NCBI GenBank assembly: GCA_000231825.2
Contig: AFXF02001488.1
Span: 310,001-374,000, forward strand
Direction: 5' to 3'
DNA from: Tetrahymena elliotti 4EA
Lineage: Eukaryota > Ciliophora > Oligohymenophorea > Hymenostomatida > Tetrahymenidae
DNA: 64,000 nt
Shown here: one piece after another, positions 1 to 15,908 of the stretch
Position numbering within the stretch: the first letter of the stretch is position 1
Layout of the letters: every line of letters starts with the position of its first letter
Translations under genes and position numbers: made by a program
The notes under the pieces: generated by a model
Databases searched by the model: none
Told to the model about the DNA's origin: nothing
Seen by the model: the letters and a program-made list of their open reading frames with translations, nothing else

Positions 1-765
1 AAATTTGTTTGATCAAAAAATATTAACACCTAATTTTAATTTAGATTTTATTAATGTCTTAATAACCAAATAAATTCTTTAAATATTTCAATCTACCATC
101 AAAATTTTTCTAAAAATATATAAAATTAAATACTTGAAATTGGATTTCAATTTATTAAACAAAATATTATTAATTTACTTTTTAATTGAGAATTATTATT
201 TTTTAACTTTCAAAAATAATATTTTACTCATTTAACATCACAATTAACAAAATAGAGTAGTAATAAAAGATAAAGAATGTATTAAGAAAAAATTAATAAT
301 TTTAAATAATTTAAAAGAAATATACTATTAAAGATCTTATGATGTATGTAACAATTTACAAAATTTAATTATTTGATATAAGAATTTAGAATTTAAATAA
401 ATTTAATAATCTTCTTTAGTTAAATAATTTTTATTTTCTTATTGTAAATATTCTTTGGTTTTTTGAAAGTTCATTTTTAATTTTAATTTAGTCTTTCTTC
501 ATTTTTAAAATTATATTTATAAATTTACTTGAAAGCTACTAATCAAAAGCAATCAAAATAAAACACTAGCTTAGTATTATTGATCTATTTATCAAAAAAG
601 TCTAAATTTGAAGAAATTTGATCACATTTAAATTAATAATCATTTTTTTTAAGGGAGAGAAGTTATTATATCAAATAAAATAAATCGTTTTTTATTAAAA
701 AACTTGATAAGTAAATATTTTAAATAATTTTTTGTTGAAATTTAATAATTTTGATAATAAAATTT
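1..765. other. Intergenic, no gene seen
   Basis: Very AT-rich sequence without a convincing coding stretch in either direction. Its right end is the 3' flank of the minus-strand helicase gene, whose TGA lies at 766-768. No tRNA-like or repeat structure was noticed. Confidence 0.5.
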
Positions 766-4535
<3,770 letters not shown>

Positions 4536-5013
4536 TTTATTATTGAATAATAAAGTTTTTAATTCCTATTTACTTTAATTATAATGAGAAACTTAATATA
4601 ATTTATCTTAATATAAATTTTGCAAATTTTAATTTTTGATAAACAATTAATTTCTAGACGTAACTAAATGTTATAATTCTATTAAATAATCTATATTAAC
4701 CTCTACAAAATTATATTACAGAAAACAAATCCTCATTAAAATCAGACAATAAAAAAATGATTTTCAGATATTAAATAAATCTTTTTTGGTTTTATATAAA
4801 ATATTTGAACAAAATTTCTGTTAAAATAATATTTGAAATATTTGCATCAATAAAATCTTAAAGTAATTAATTCCTTTTAATCTTTTAATTTAATTATCAA
4901 CATTAATTTAGATTTTTACTAATAAGTAAGTATATATAAAATGAAAGAGTTTAGAAATGTTTAATTAATTTATTATTTGAAATATTTTATATATTTGGTT
5001 GATCAAATTTTTT
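4536..5013. other. Spacer between two minus-strand genes
   Basis: About 480 nt of AT-rich sequence between the helicase start codon and the TGA of the next minus-strand gene. It should contain the helicase promoter and the 3' end of the upstream gene. No coding stretch or recognisable element is visible. Confidence 0.5.
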
Positions 5014-7096
5014 TCATTTATTTTAATTTTCTTTTTTAGAGAGGATTCCAATTATAAAATCCAAATTTGGATGATATAAAACCTAATTCATGTTTTCTTT
5101 TAAAGAACTTGCATGATTAATTTATGGTCTTTAATTATCATGGAGTTAAAAAGATTTAGATTATGGATTTTTACTTGGAGATGATGTCATTTTTTAACTG
5201 TATTTAGTTATAATTGGTTACTGATTTTTATTTGGGGATACTGATCTACTTTGAGATTTTTTTCTTGTGTGAAAATAAGATTGTTAATTGCTTTGTAAGG
5301 AACTATTATTTTAGAATGGAGAAATAGATCTTTGCTAATTCAGATGATTAATATTTTAATCATAATCTTTAGAAATATTGTATTACTAAATTGTTTCCAA
5401 AAATTACACTTTGTTGAAATTGCTATTTTATTATTAGATTTTTTCTCTTAATTATTATTAAAATCTTATATGCTCTTCATTCCTTTCTGGTTAATTTTAA
5501 CTAAGTTTATTATCTGCATATTATTTAAACTTATCATAATCACTAAGTTTTTTCAAAATTTCCTCTCTATTATTGGCTATTTCATCTACTCTAAAGTCAT
5601 TTGAATAGCTTTGGTTTGTCTTTAATTGCTCAGGAGAAGCTTATCTTTAAAAACTAATATTTTCTTATTACTAATTGTAAAGCTATTTATTACTATCATT
5701 TTTCAAAGATGGCCTTAACGAGCTTTGATTTTATCTAATAGAAATTGAACTATGAGATTTTGTTAAAGTTCTTGGAGATATGTCTAAATTTTTATTTTGT
5801 GGCATATCAATAACAAAATCATTTGCTTTAGAAGGGGATTTAGAATGAGATGCTACAGTTCCATGCTAATAATTTCTTTTATTCTAAGAACGGCTTGCTA
5901 TCCTTTTAGATTTTTAATTGATTTAAGGAGTATAAGAGTACTTTTATTTAATTTATATTTCTAATTATTTCTTTTTCAATTCATATTCTTTGCTTTTAAT
6001 TTCCATCCTAGCTGCTATATCCAAATTTTCTTAATTTTTGTTCTTTTCCTAGATTAATTTTCAAAAACATTTAAACTATTTAAAATATTAACTTAATAAG
6101 TAATGATAAATATCTTTCTTCTTCTATGCAAAGTATTTGAAATGAAATGAAAAAATAATATTCATCAGAAAGCCAATTTGATTTTTTAATATTATTAAAT
6201 TAAGAAAAATAGTCGTTAATTGAAAATCAATTTACTTTTAAAATCTACAAAGACTTCTTATTTATTTAAGGTTTAAATGTTGTCTTTTCCATTTACTAAG
6301 AAATAACTTAGTAAGTGTTAACTTATTTATTTTTATTTTTCTTTTCAATCCAGTTATCCATGTCTGATATAAATTCTTAAAAAGTTCTTTTCTGTATTTA
6401 ATTCTGCTTTTCTAGGTTAGGAGTAAAAGATGGCTGAGGATCTTTCATCTCTTTTTCTTCTTGATATTGTTGATATAATTTATATAATTTCTCTTGTTTT
6501 TATTATATGACCTCTTCAGTCCTTAAATGTATAGGTTAATAATTCTTATTTCTTAGGATATGTTCTGATTTAGGATTTACCTTAACTCCACTTTACATTT
6601 CTGCCAACTCATCCATATAAACATTTATTTGTTTATTTAGAATTTTCTCCTTTTTCTTATGCTCTGCATTTAAAAGTCTATTTACTGTTTCAAGAGGGTC
6701 AATCTATTTAAAGGACTTTTACTGTTTAAATATATTTTTTAAATTATTTTCATTTCAAAACATTTTACATTTTTTTCATAAGAATCTTCCTAGTGATTTT
6801 ATGCAAGATCTAATATATCCCTGGCTATTTCCTTAATATTGCTAAGAGGCTTGATAAAAAATATATTATAAATTCAAATTATATATCATAAAAGGGTAAA
6901 TATAAAAATATACTTCTGGCTAAATTAAATGAGTTTAGTTTTCTATAATTCTGCTCATTTTAAAATTTTGATAATCACTAGTCTCATCATAATATGAGTT
7001 TTCGAAGTTTGCTATTTTCTATTAGTTTTTCCTTTAATTAGGAGAAACAGATCTTTATTTAAATGGAGATTTAGGTTGTACTATCTTGAAACTCAT
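5014..7096 (-). CDS. Q/N-rich protein with Pro-x-Ile-Asn repeats, possibly cytoskeletal
   Basis: I do not recognise an orthologue. The spliced model is 594 aa, starts MSFKIVQPKSPFKQRSVSPN and ends at TGA 5014-5016. Inferred introns are 6850-6913, 6722-6768 (47 nt) and 6049-6235, and all restore frame. Visible features are a charged, helical, Lys/Glu/Gln-rich central part (EHKKKEKILNKQINVYMDEL, KLYKLYQQYQEEKEMK), three spaced motifs of F/Y-x-P-x-I/L-N type (FTPNLEKQN, FKPQINKKS, YTPQINQKSKRI), and several Ser-Pro sites in basic context (RSVSPNQ, RSISPF, RSVSPNK), which could be kinase targets. In my recollection, Pro-x-Ile-Asn repeats of this kind are frequent in ciliate coiled-coil and basal-body or axoneme-linked proteins, so a cytoskeletal role is possible but unproven. 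It shares a divergent upstream region with the next plus-strand gene. Confidence 0.75.
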
Positions 7097-7892
7097 TAAA
7101 GAGATATTAGAGCTTTTGAAATGAAGCCAAATATTGATAAAAATGAAAGAAATTTATGTTTTTTTGTATCTTAAACTTAACTTAATATTAATAATTTATA
7201 TGAAAATTATCCGTTTATGTTTTCTAATTATTTTTCTTTTACATATAATGTTATCATATAAAAATATAATAACTCAATATTTAATCAGGTTAAATCCAAC
7301 AGAAAAATTTATCCACTAAAAAATATTATTAATATGATATTCCAAATATAGAGAGTAAGAATATTATTAATTTAAAATCAATATTTCCTCTTCTTTATAT
7401 CAAAAAATAAAATGTTTATTTTAATTCTTTTTTCATAATCAATTTATAATAAATATTTCTATTTATTCTTCAACAAAAACATTAAAAATATTAGAAATAT
7501 TTTATTTTTATTTTTTTCTTAGAAATTTACAAGAATAAGTAAGATTCAAATACATTTTAAATGAAAAAAAACAAAAAAATTTAAATCAGAATAAAGAATA
7601 AAAATACCACATAAAATAATTTAAATATGTTTATTATTGCTTTTAAAAAATTACTAAATGAACTAAAATTAAATTCTAAAATTAATTTTAAATTATAAGA
7701 GTTTTATGCAATCGATAAAATAATTTAAATAAGATTATCTTTGTTAGCAATTAGTAAGTGATCGAATTTTTTATTTTAAATTAAATAATAATTAGGGATT
7801 CACAATTTAAAAAGATTATTTTAATAAAAAGAACTTTTTAAATTTAATAAAAATAAATATTTAAAAAAAACTAGAGGTGAATTAAAAGAAAA
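7097..7892. promoter_or_regulatory. Divergent intergenic region, presumed bidirectional promoter
   Basis: About 800 nt separate two start codons that point away from each other, so both promoters should lie here. The sequence is about 80-85% AT by eye with long A and T runs. No specific element can be named. Short open stretches here look like chance. Confidence 0.4.
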
Positions 7893-10122
7893 ATGAATTA
7901 AATTATTTAAATTGATTTAAGTGAAAGTGAAAGGATTCTGCATTAGAATCGCTATAAATCTTGCCCATAGCCTCCAAATAGGAAAATTGAATACATACAC
8001 AATGGTTGCAATAAAAAAAAATATCTATGCTGTTGTAATTGCATTATTCATAGCAATATCTAGTAGAATAGGTTAATATGTTTGCAAGATATAATAGAAA
8101 GCAAATAGGAAACTATATTTGAAAATTGGCCTTTTACTGATTCTCAAGAAGATTAGTACTTAAAGGGAAAGATAGAAAAACTGATGTAGGATGGAGGATA
8201 ATCAAAAAAAAGAGAAGAACTTATAGATTTATTTTTTGATTAGATGCAAAAAAAAATTGAAAAAAAAATATCTGAAATAAGCAAGGATATGAAAATAAAA
8301 TTAAACAATTTATTTAACTATGAATAGTAAATAAAAGATGAGTATAGTATTTATTCAGGTTAGAAAGAGCTGAAGAAAATTGTTATTAATATAGAATAAT
8401 CTTATGAAGAAAAAACTTAGAACCTTATGTAGACTTTTGAAAACATACAAGAAAATAAAAAAATGCAGCACTAAAAAATTTTAAAGCTATTATTAAATTC
8501 CAAAAATCAAATCTCTTAGGCTAATTAGATTTTGAACAACCAAAAAAAATGGAAGAGTTGATTCTAAAGTATTTGGAAAATATTGACATTTTTGGGCATA
8601 AAACAAATCCAACAAAGTTATAATATGAAATTTCTACTATTAAAAACTGTGAAATAGTTTTAAAGCTAATAGCTAACAGATTTAATAATTGTCCAGACAA
8701 ATTTTTAATCTAAATAAGATAAAAAATAGAGTTACTCTAAGATTACTTTGAAGATTTAGAAATAGAAGCAAAGTGGAAGGAGAATATATTTGAAAAAGAC
8801 TATTCACTATTAAGGAATAATGCTTTTGAAATGTTAGAAAACATAGTAAAAGAGTTCTTAAGGCATAAAAATGAAAATAAATTAAATAATAGCTCATCTT
8901 ATATTAAACAAGGGATAGCCTTGAAAAAATTGTTGAATTAATCAACAATCCACTTAACTACTGCAGCGAAGACTATAAAATATCTTTAATTGAATAGCTT
9001 GACAATTTATCAGTATATTTATGCATTCTAAATTTACCTGAGTAATATGAGAACTCTGAAAAATCAAATTTACACCTTAAAGTACTTTAATTGGAAGATC
9101 CAATATTAAAGGAAATAAATTAGCTTCTACTTAATATTAATCCTAGCCCTAGCGGTACCCAAAAGAAATACTTAGAAGAACGTAAAAAGAGGCTATAAGC
9201 AAATTTCTAAAATCCTTATTAAGGTTTAGTAAAAAAACCTTTATTGGATAAACTGGTAGATTTTTATAAAAAAATGCCCCACATATATATTACACATTTC
9301 TATAACGAAGAAAAAATGTATGATTTCCCTCTTGGCATATACTCTAATGGTTTGTCTAATTAATAAATTGAAAAAATAAGCTCTGTATCTAAAAAATTGG
9401 AGGAAAATAATATAAACAACATTCAAATTTCTCCATAATAAAATCATTTTCTTAATCTTTTAGGTTGTTATCAGAATTATAGATAAAATAATAATTATTA
9501 TTTGACAGAAATATTCAAAAATATTCCAATTTTTGATTCATTCTTTGAAACACCCCTTTATAAATAAAGAAAAAAATTGAAATTTGAAAATATTTATTAT
9601 GGATTCTAAAAATAAGGCATACAGATCAAGGGCAATAATAACAATTAATCCTCAATATTTATTGAAAGTCAATCAGATTCATGTGTTTTCTACAAAAATT
9701 TAGATACCAATAAAAACTATATTATTTAAATGAAATTCAGTGAAGTAATAGGCCTTAGATACTTTTAATTTGGGGTTGAAGAAACTAATAATATCTTAAC
9801 AAAGCTCAATAATTATGAGTACTTTTTTAATACATTCAACGATAAAGATTACGTGATATAAAAAAGAGGATAAAAACAAAATATCACGAGTTTTATTAAA
9901 GATAGAGATTAAATTGAGATAAGAGTATCGTTTGCACAAAATATGATTTACTTAACTGATTTCCCTTTATACAATTTTATCTATGCAATTTAACTATATA
10001 GATAAAATACTAATAGCTTAAGCTTTGCAATAAAAATAGGAACATCCATAGAAAAATTCAATATACATATTATTGATTGTTATTAGGTTGATGAATATAT
10101 AATCTAACATTTTTAAAGCTGA
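7893..10122 (+). CDS. TRIM-like protein: B-box-like zinc finger, coiled coil, C-terminal beta domain
   Basis: The start is ATG 7893 (MNQIIQIDLSESERI) and the stop is TGA 10120-10122. Near residues 25-55 a Cys/His cluster (CPQPP...HNGC...LCCCNCIIHS) resembles a B-box zinc-binding module. Next come about 350 residues of charged helical sequence (KKIEKKISEISKDMKIKLNN), then a beta-rich end (NIYYGFQKQGIQIKG, GLRYFQFGVEE). This RBCC/TRIM-like order suggests a ubiquitin- or scaffold-type adaptor, but there is no RING. The intron at 8846-8892 (47 nt) is well supported because it joins two open frames exactly. An earlier intron is required between about 8341 and 8468. Candidate pairs are 8347-8468, 8359-8468, 8342-8451 or an unusually short 8429-8451, and all restore the same frame (686-719 aa). 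The apparent frame breaks are therefore introns. Confidence 0.7.
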
Positions 10123-11511
10123 TATTTATTTCCTAATAAAAAATTGAAGAAAAATTTAAAATAAAATACTACTAATCTTATTTAATTTATTTATAAAAGA
10201 AACAAACAAATACTTTGTAATGTTGATTATTGTTTTATTCAGTAAAATATTTTTAAAATTTATCAATTATTAGAAAATTTAATAATTTTTTTGATAAAAA
10301 CCAATTGAGAAGTGATTTATTTTTTTTAATATCTTTTTTGCTACTTTAAAAATTAATCAACTAAATTTAGAAAAGATGGAATCATATTTTTTTAAATAGC
10401 TAATTATTTTATGTAGTAATTAAATTTAAAAAGGCTGGCATATTTTAACCTTCCTGCTTTACCTCAAAGAAAACATATAATTTTTTTGTTGAAAAATTTT
10501 AAGCAAAAAACTGGGTATACAATTGTTTTAAGTATTTATTTAAGCTTTTCATATTCTTTTAATCTTTATTTCTGTAAATAATGTGATTAATGCATCAATT
10601 GATATTACTATCTAGTAACGTTTGAAATTAATCAATTATTTACAATTAAAATTAGCTCTTTAAATTCCCACTTTCGTAATATTTTCATATTACATCACAA
10701 ACTAGTAAATATAAGCAAATTTTTTTCCACGAGTTTTTTTTGAAATATACTTATTTGAAAATTTTCAAATGATTTCATGTTAAAATATTCTTTAAGTAAA
10801 GTAATCTCCACAATGTAAGATAACTATTTTTAGAGTTTTTGGCTATTTAGAATAATTATAGAAAAGTGTAGAATTAAAAAAATATAACAGAGTAACTTGA
10901 TACTCTATTGTTTAGTATTAATTTAAAACGATTTATTTAATTATTTAATTTATTTTATAAAGATTCTTTAAAGTATTTTTTAATATTTTAACACTCAACT
11001 TTTAAGGCATCTAATTATAATGTTTCTGTTCAGATTATTAAAAAAACATACAAAAATTGATTTGTGTAAATTAGAGCAATTATCTTTGATTTAAAAGTAA
11101 ATTTTTTTATATGGTTATTCTCTTCTCAAATCAAATTGAAGTAATGATTATTCAGTTATGTTTTACTCTTAAAACTATTTTAAGTTTCATTTGATTTTAT
11201 AAAATAGCTAATTATGTAAAAAAAATGATTACTTTTAAAAGAAGAAAAAATTGACATTTAAAATGTAATCAGTGAATGTACTTGAATAAATGCCTAATAA
11301 ATAAACAATCTATCTTATTAACATACTATTTTAATTTCAATATCTGGCCTGATATCATTTGTATAATCAACCAAAAATTAATTATTCAGCTCACTATAGA
11401 ATTAAAATAAAAATTGATTTGAGCCAATATATTATTCCAAGTACAAGATATCCATATAAATAATTAATTTAAATAAGAATTATTTTTTAGTAGAATTTGA
11501 AACCTATTAGA
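10123..11511. other. Intergenic region with an 18-nt perfect palindrome
   Basis: About 1.4 kb without a convincing gene. A perfect 18-nt palindrome (ATTTGAAAATTTTCAAAT) lies at 10753-10770. The right end is the upstream region of the V-ATPase subunit gene. Confidence 0.45.
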
Positions 11512-14500
11512 ATGAATATATTTAGAAGTGAAAATATGGGATATTACCACTTGATTCTTCCAAGAGAATCAAGTTGGGAAGTTATGAATGAGTTAGGTGG
11601 GCTTTCTCTTTTACATTTCATAGATCAGAATCCTGATTTACCTAATGTTAATAAGGCTTTCACTAACTACATAAAAAGATGTGATGAAGTTTTATTTAAG
11701 CTTAATCTTATTAAAAAGTAAATGCATAACTTTGATAAAGAAATAAATAAGCCAGAAAATATGAAGGAATTATAAGCTTATTTTAGCAAAACTCTACAAT
11801 AAAGAGAAAAGGCTGGATAAACCTACTTTGAAGAAATAGAAGATAACATTTATCAAAAAGCAGCTTAATTGGAGGAGCAAATAAATAACTACACTAATTT
11901 ACAAGATAAATAAGATCATCTCGTAGAATATAAAGATGTCCTTATAAAGGCTAAGGCTATTCTCGGACCCTCTTTTTTTAAGAAGTAAGATTAATTCATT
12001 AACTTTAAAAAATTAAAATAAAATGGCTTTTATACCCAACTAAAAAATTATTTATTCTCAACAAAAAATGAAAGATAAATTAAAATTTTTAAATATTTTA
12101 AAAAAGCCAATAAGAACTAGATGAAGAAGCTAGCATTTAGAATTCAAGTGCATAAGAATCTATTATAGGTTTACAATAAATTGATATAAATCAAAGCTAA
12201 TTGAGTTTAGCTATGAGAGATATGAATATTCCTATTTAGAGACATCATGGTGGTGCAAATATAGAAGCAAATTTAAAGCTCAATTATGTTGTAGGAACTG
12301 TATAAGATAGCGATTCTGCAAAATTTTAGAAAATCATTTTCAGAATCACTAAGGGAAATAGTTGGATTATTATTCAAAACTTGGAAAATAAAAAAAAAGA
12401 TTAAGTCTAAGCTTAAGATAATCCTTAAAAAGTAAATAAATATTAATTGAAATTCGTTTGTGCATTAATTTAAAGTTGATTTTTTTTGCTTTACAGAAAA
12501 AACTTTTAAAATAGAAGATATTCGTATTTAATCAAATTTCTCTCAAATTAACTTTTTTAATTTTATTTTAAAGTCGATTGGCAGATCAGTATTTTTAATG
12601 TTGATTCCGGGCTAATAAGCTGGATTTATCAATTAAAAAATCTAAAGAATATGTGATTCTTTTGGAGTTAACAAATATTAATTTCCTGAGAGTCCTGATA
12701 AATATGAGAAAAGAATATAAGATTTAGATAATTAAATAAGAGATGCTCATCATGTAAATTAATTAATTAATTTTTTATGAAAATATTTCTTTAAATAGTC
12801 CAATAAACAAAAAAAGGAGTTTTAGTCTTTAATTAAAAATATCTTTCTTAATAATAAAATAGCTTCTAAAATTGACTCAAAGAGAAATTAATGATTTCTT
12901 AGAAACTTTTTCTTAAAGCAGATACGATTGCAAATGCTCATATATTGAAGAGCTTATTTATTATATTGAAAAAGAAAAATTGCTCTACACTAATCTTAAC
13001 TATTTAAAAGCATAATCAACACATTATCATGGAAATTGCTGGTTACCTAAAGATGTAAAATTTACTTTAAATTTATTATATTTATTTATTTTAATTATAA
13101 TTAAATTCTTTTAAATAGTAAGAAGACTAAATACTTAAAGCCTTCCAGAATATCAGATTAAGATATCCTCATTTACCAAGCGGTTAACTGCAAGAAGTTA
13201 TTCCAGAAACAGGTTCACCACCTACTTATTTTAAGTTGAATGATTTCACAAGAGTATTCTAAGTTATAGTAAACACCTATGGTGTTCCCAGATATAAGGT
13301 AATAAATAAAGTGTTCTAACTTAAAATAAATCATAAATCTATTAAAATTTTATTGTACGCAATTATTTTATTGAAAAAATTGCTTGATTTCAATTTTTAG
13401 TTCTATTTAACTTAACCTGATTAATTAAGACTAATTTATATATTGTTAGATATTTTAATTTAATAATCTTACACTTTTCTTTTACAATTAAATTAGGAAG
13501 TTAATCCAGGTCTTTTTACTATAGTTACATTCCCTTTCTTATTTGGTGTAATGTTTGGTGATCTTGGCCATGGTTTTTTACTATTTATAATCGGTTGCTA
13601 TTTGTGCTTATGTAAGGAAAAAATAGAAAGCGAGCCTAGTGGCATGTTTAAATTAATGATTCCTGCTAGGTATATTTTAGTTATGATGGGTTTTTTTGCA
13701 ACATTTTGTGGCTTAATTTACAATGAATTCTTTTCTATTGTCTTTAACATATTTGGTAGTTGCTATGATGTTGTAGAATTAAATGACACAAAAACAATTA
13801 CCATGAGAGATGGCTGTGTTTATGATTTTGGTAAATATTTTCATAAATTTTAAAAAAGAAAAATTTAATTTAAATTGAGTGATTATTAACATAAAAATAA
13901 TATTGCTCTTTTAAAATAAAATAGGTTTTGATCCAATCTGGGATTTAGCATCAAATAATTTATCGTTTTAGAATTCTTTTAAAATGAAATTTGCTGTTAT
14001 TATAGCTATCATTCATATGAGCACAGGTATCTGTATGAAAGCATTCAATGCTTTCTTCTTCAAGTCTAAATTAGATTTTTATTTTGAGTTTCTCCCTTAA
14101 ATCTTCTTTCTTCTCCTTACCTTTGGCTATATGGATTTCCTTATTATAATAAAATGGGTATAGGATTGGAAATAACATATTTTAGATTAAAACCCCCCTC
14201 CTTCAATTATTACACTGATGATTAACATTCCATTAAAAGGAGCTGATCCTGCAGGAGCTGCTTTATATGGACCTAGTGATGCAAGCATATAAAAGAGCAT
14301 AGGAATAATATTTTTATGTAAAATACTATTATAATTTTAAGACTATTTTCAATTTTTAAAATTAAATTATTTAGTGATAGCTATTGTTTGTATTCCTCTA
14401 ATGTTGCTTCCTAAACCATTGATAACATATTTTATGATGAAAAAAAAACATAAAGCTTTAAACGGTTATGGAGATGAACACAATCAAGATAAAAAATACT

Positions 14501-15305
14501 TAATCAGAGATGAAGTAAGTTATTAAACAAATTTCCATGATTTAAACTATATTAACAGGATATTTCTAATTCAAAAAAGCATAAAAGTGAAATATCTCCA
14601 AGACATGATAGCCAAGGTCATAATAATTTATAAGAAATCCCTCTTGATGATCTCTAAAAAGACCTTGAATAATATTAAAAGAATATTGAAATTCAACACA
14701 ATGTCAACCATGAGTAAATTAGTGATGATCACCATATAGAAATTGTTGAGCATGAAGGAATATCAGATATATTTGTCCACCAAGTTATAGAAACAATTGA
14801 ATTCGTTCTTGGTTCTATCTCAAATACAGCATCATATTTGAGACTTTGGGCACTTTCTCTAGCTCATGGTTAGCTTGCAAGAGTTTTCTTCTAAAAAGCT
14901 CTTTAGCCTATGATTGAAGTAATTACAAAATATTATATTTTAAGACTAAATGCTTACTTTTAAAGATAAAATTTTCCTGTAAAGTAAATAATTAACTATT
15001 AAATATGTTATAATAGATGGAGAGTTCGGGCACATAAATTATTGGATTAATTATAGGATATTATATTTTTGCTTTAGTTACATTTGGAGTTCTTATGTGT
15101 ATGGATGTTATGGAGTGCTTTTTACATGCATTAAGACTTCATTGGTAAATTAAATTCTTCGAATTTCTGATTAATATTAAATATTTTAATTTTCTACAAT
15201 AGGGTTGAATTCTAAAGTAAATTTTATAAAGCAGATGGTTATGCCTTCGTTCCCTATTCTTTTGAAAAGCATTTAACAGAATTATCTTAAGAAAAAGACT
15301 TATGA
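11512..15305 (+). CDS. V-type proton ATPase subunit a (V0 sector)
   Basis: Membrane subunit a of the V-ATPase. It forms the proton half-channels against the c-ring in vacuolar, phagosomal or contractile-vacuole membranes. The model is 955 aa (yeast Vph1 is 840). The N-terminal cytosolic domain starts [17 protein letters not shown] and continues with LNYVVGTV and the PCPE-like segment [12 protein letters not shown]. The membrane part has [34 protein letters not shown] and [16 protein letters not shown]. The essential Arg lies in [13 protein letters not shown], and the end is [22 protein letters not shown] hydrophilic His/Asp-rich loop precedes the Arg helix. Ten introns are inferred: 11985-12106, 12432-12573, 12754-12862, 13055-13118, 13299-13496, 13831-13924, 14318-14374, 14515-14558, 14979-15016 (only 38 nt) and 15145-15202. 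The start is ATG 11512; an in-frame TTG just upstream is not needed. Confidence 0.95.
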
Positions 15306-15908
15306 TATTTCTTTCCTTAAAAAATAATTAAAATAAAATAAAAAAATTTAAGTAATAAAAGCATTTTATATTTGAAATTATATTGTTATTTTCCTTGTAT
15401 TTTTAATCTTAATATTTTTAATTAAAATACCTTTTATGGCTTTAAAAATTTGTTTCATAAATCAAACAAAATTTGAGTTTTTTTCAAAATTACTAAAATG
15501 ACATTTTTTATTTACCTTTTATGAAACATTTTATTTAAATTAAAAATTGAAAAATGATTTTGCTTTAATAAAAATTCTAATTCAAAAAGAAAATAAAGAT
15601 ATAAAATAATAAGATGAAATAAAAGAAAATGTATGCTTTTATTGAATTATTTTTTTACTAACATATTTTCTGTTGAATATTTACAAATTGATTGATGAGT
15701 ACTCTTTGACTGTATAGATTAAGAGCTTGATTTTTTGAAAACCGTAACTTCTAAAAAATAATGATTAAAATTTTTGGTGTATCTGAAATAAATAAATTAT
15801 CATTTCATTGATAATAAAAAGCAATTAAAATTGAATATAAAATTTCATTTAATTACAAAGAAAAAGAAAACATTTAGATACTAATTAAAAATATAAAAAA
15901 TTTAATAG
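15306..15908. other. Spacer between V-ATPase and NME7 genes
   Basis: About 600 nt, AT-rich, between the TGA of the V-ATPase gene and the ATG of the NME7 gene, both on the plus strand. No gene or recognisable element is visible. It should include the NME7 promoter. Confidence 0.5.

Noticed and set aside
8540..8900. Two apparent frameshifts in the B-box gene
   Set aside because: Both breaks are explained by GT...AG introns (one 47 nt, one ambiguous) that restore a continuous frame, so neither pseudogene status nor programmed frameshifting is needed.
12474..12570. Open stretch [10 protein letters not shown]... inside the V-ATPase gene
   Set aside because: Although open, it does not align with subunit a and cannot be joined in frame to the preceding exon. 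The intron 12432-12573 gives the expected SVFLMLIPG join.
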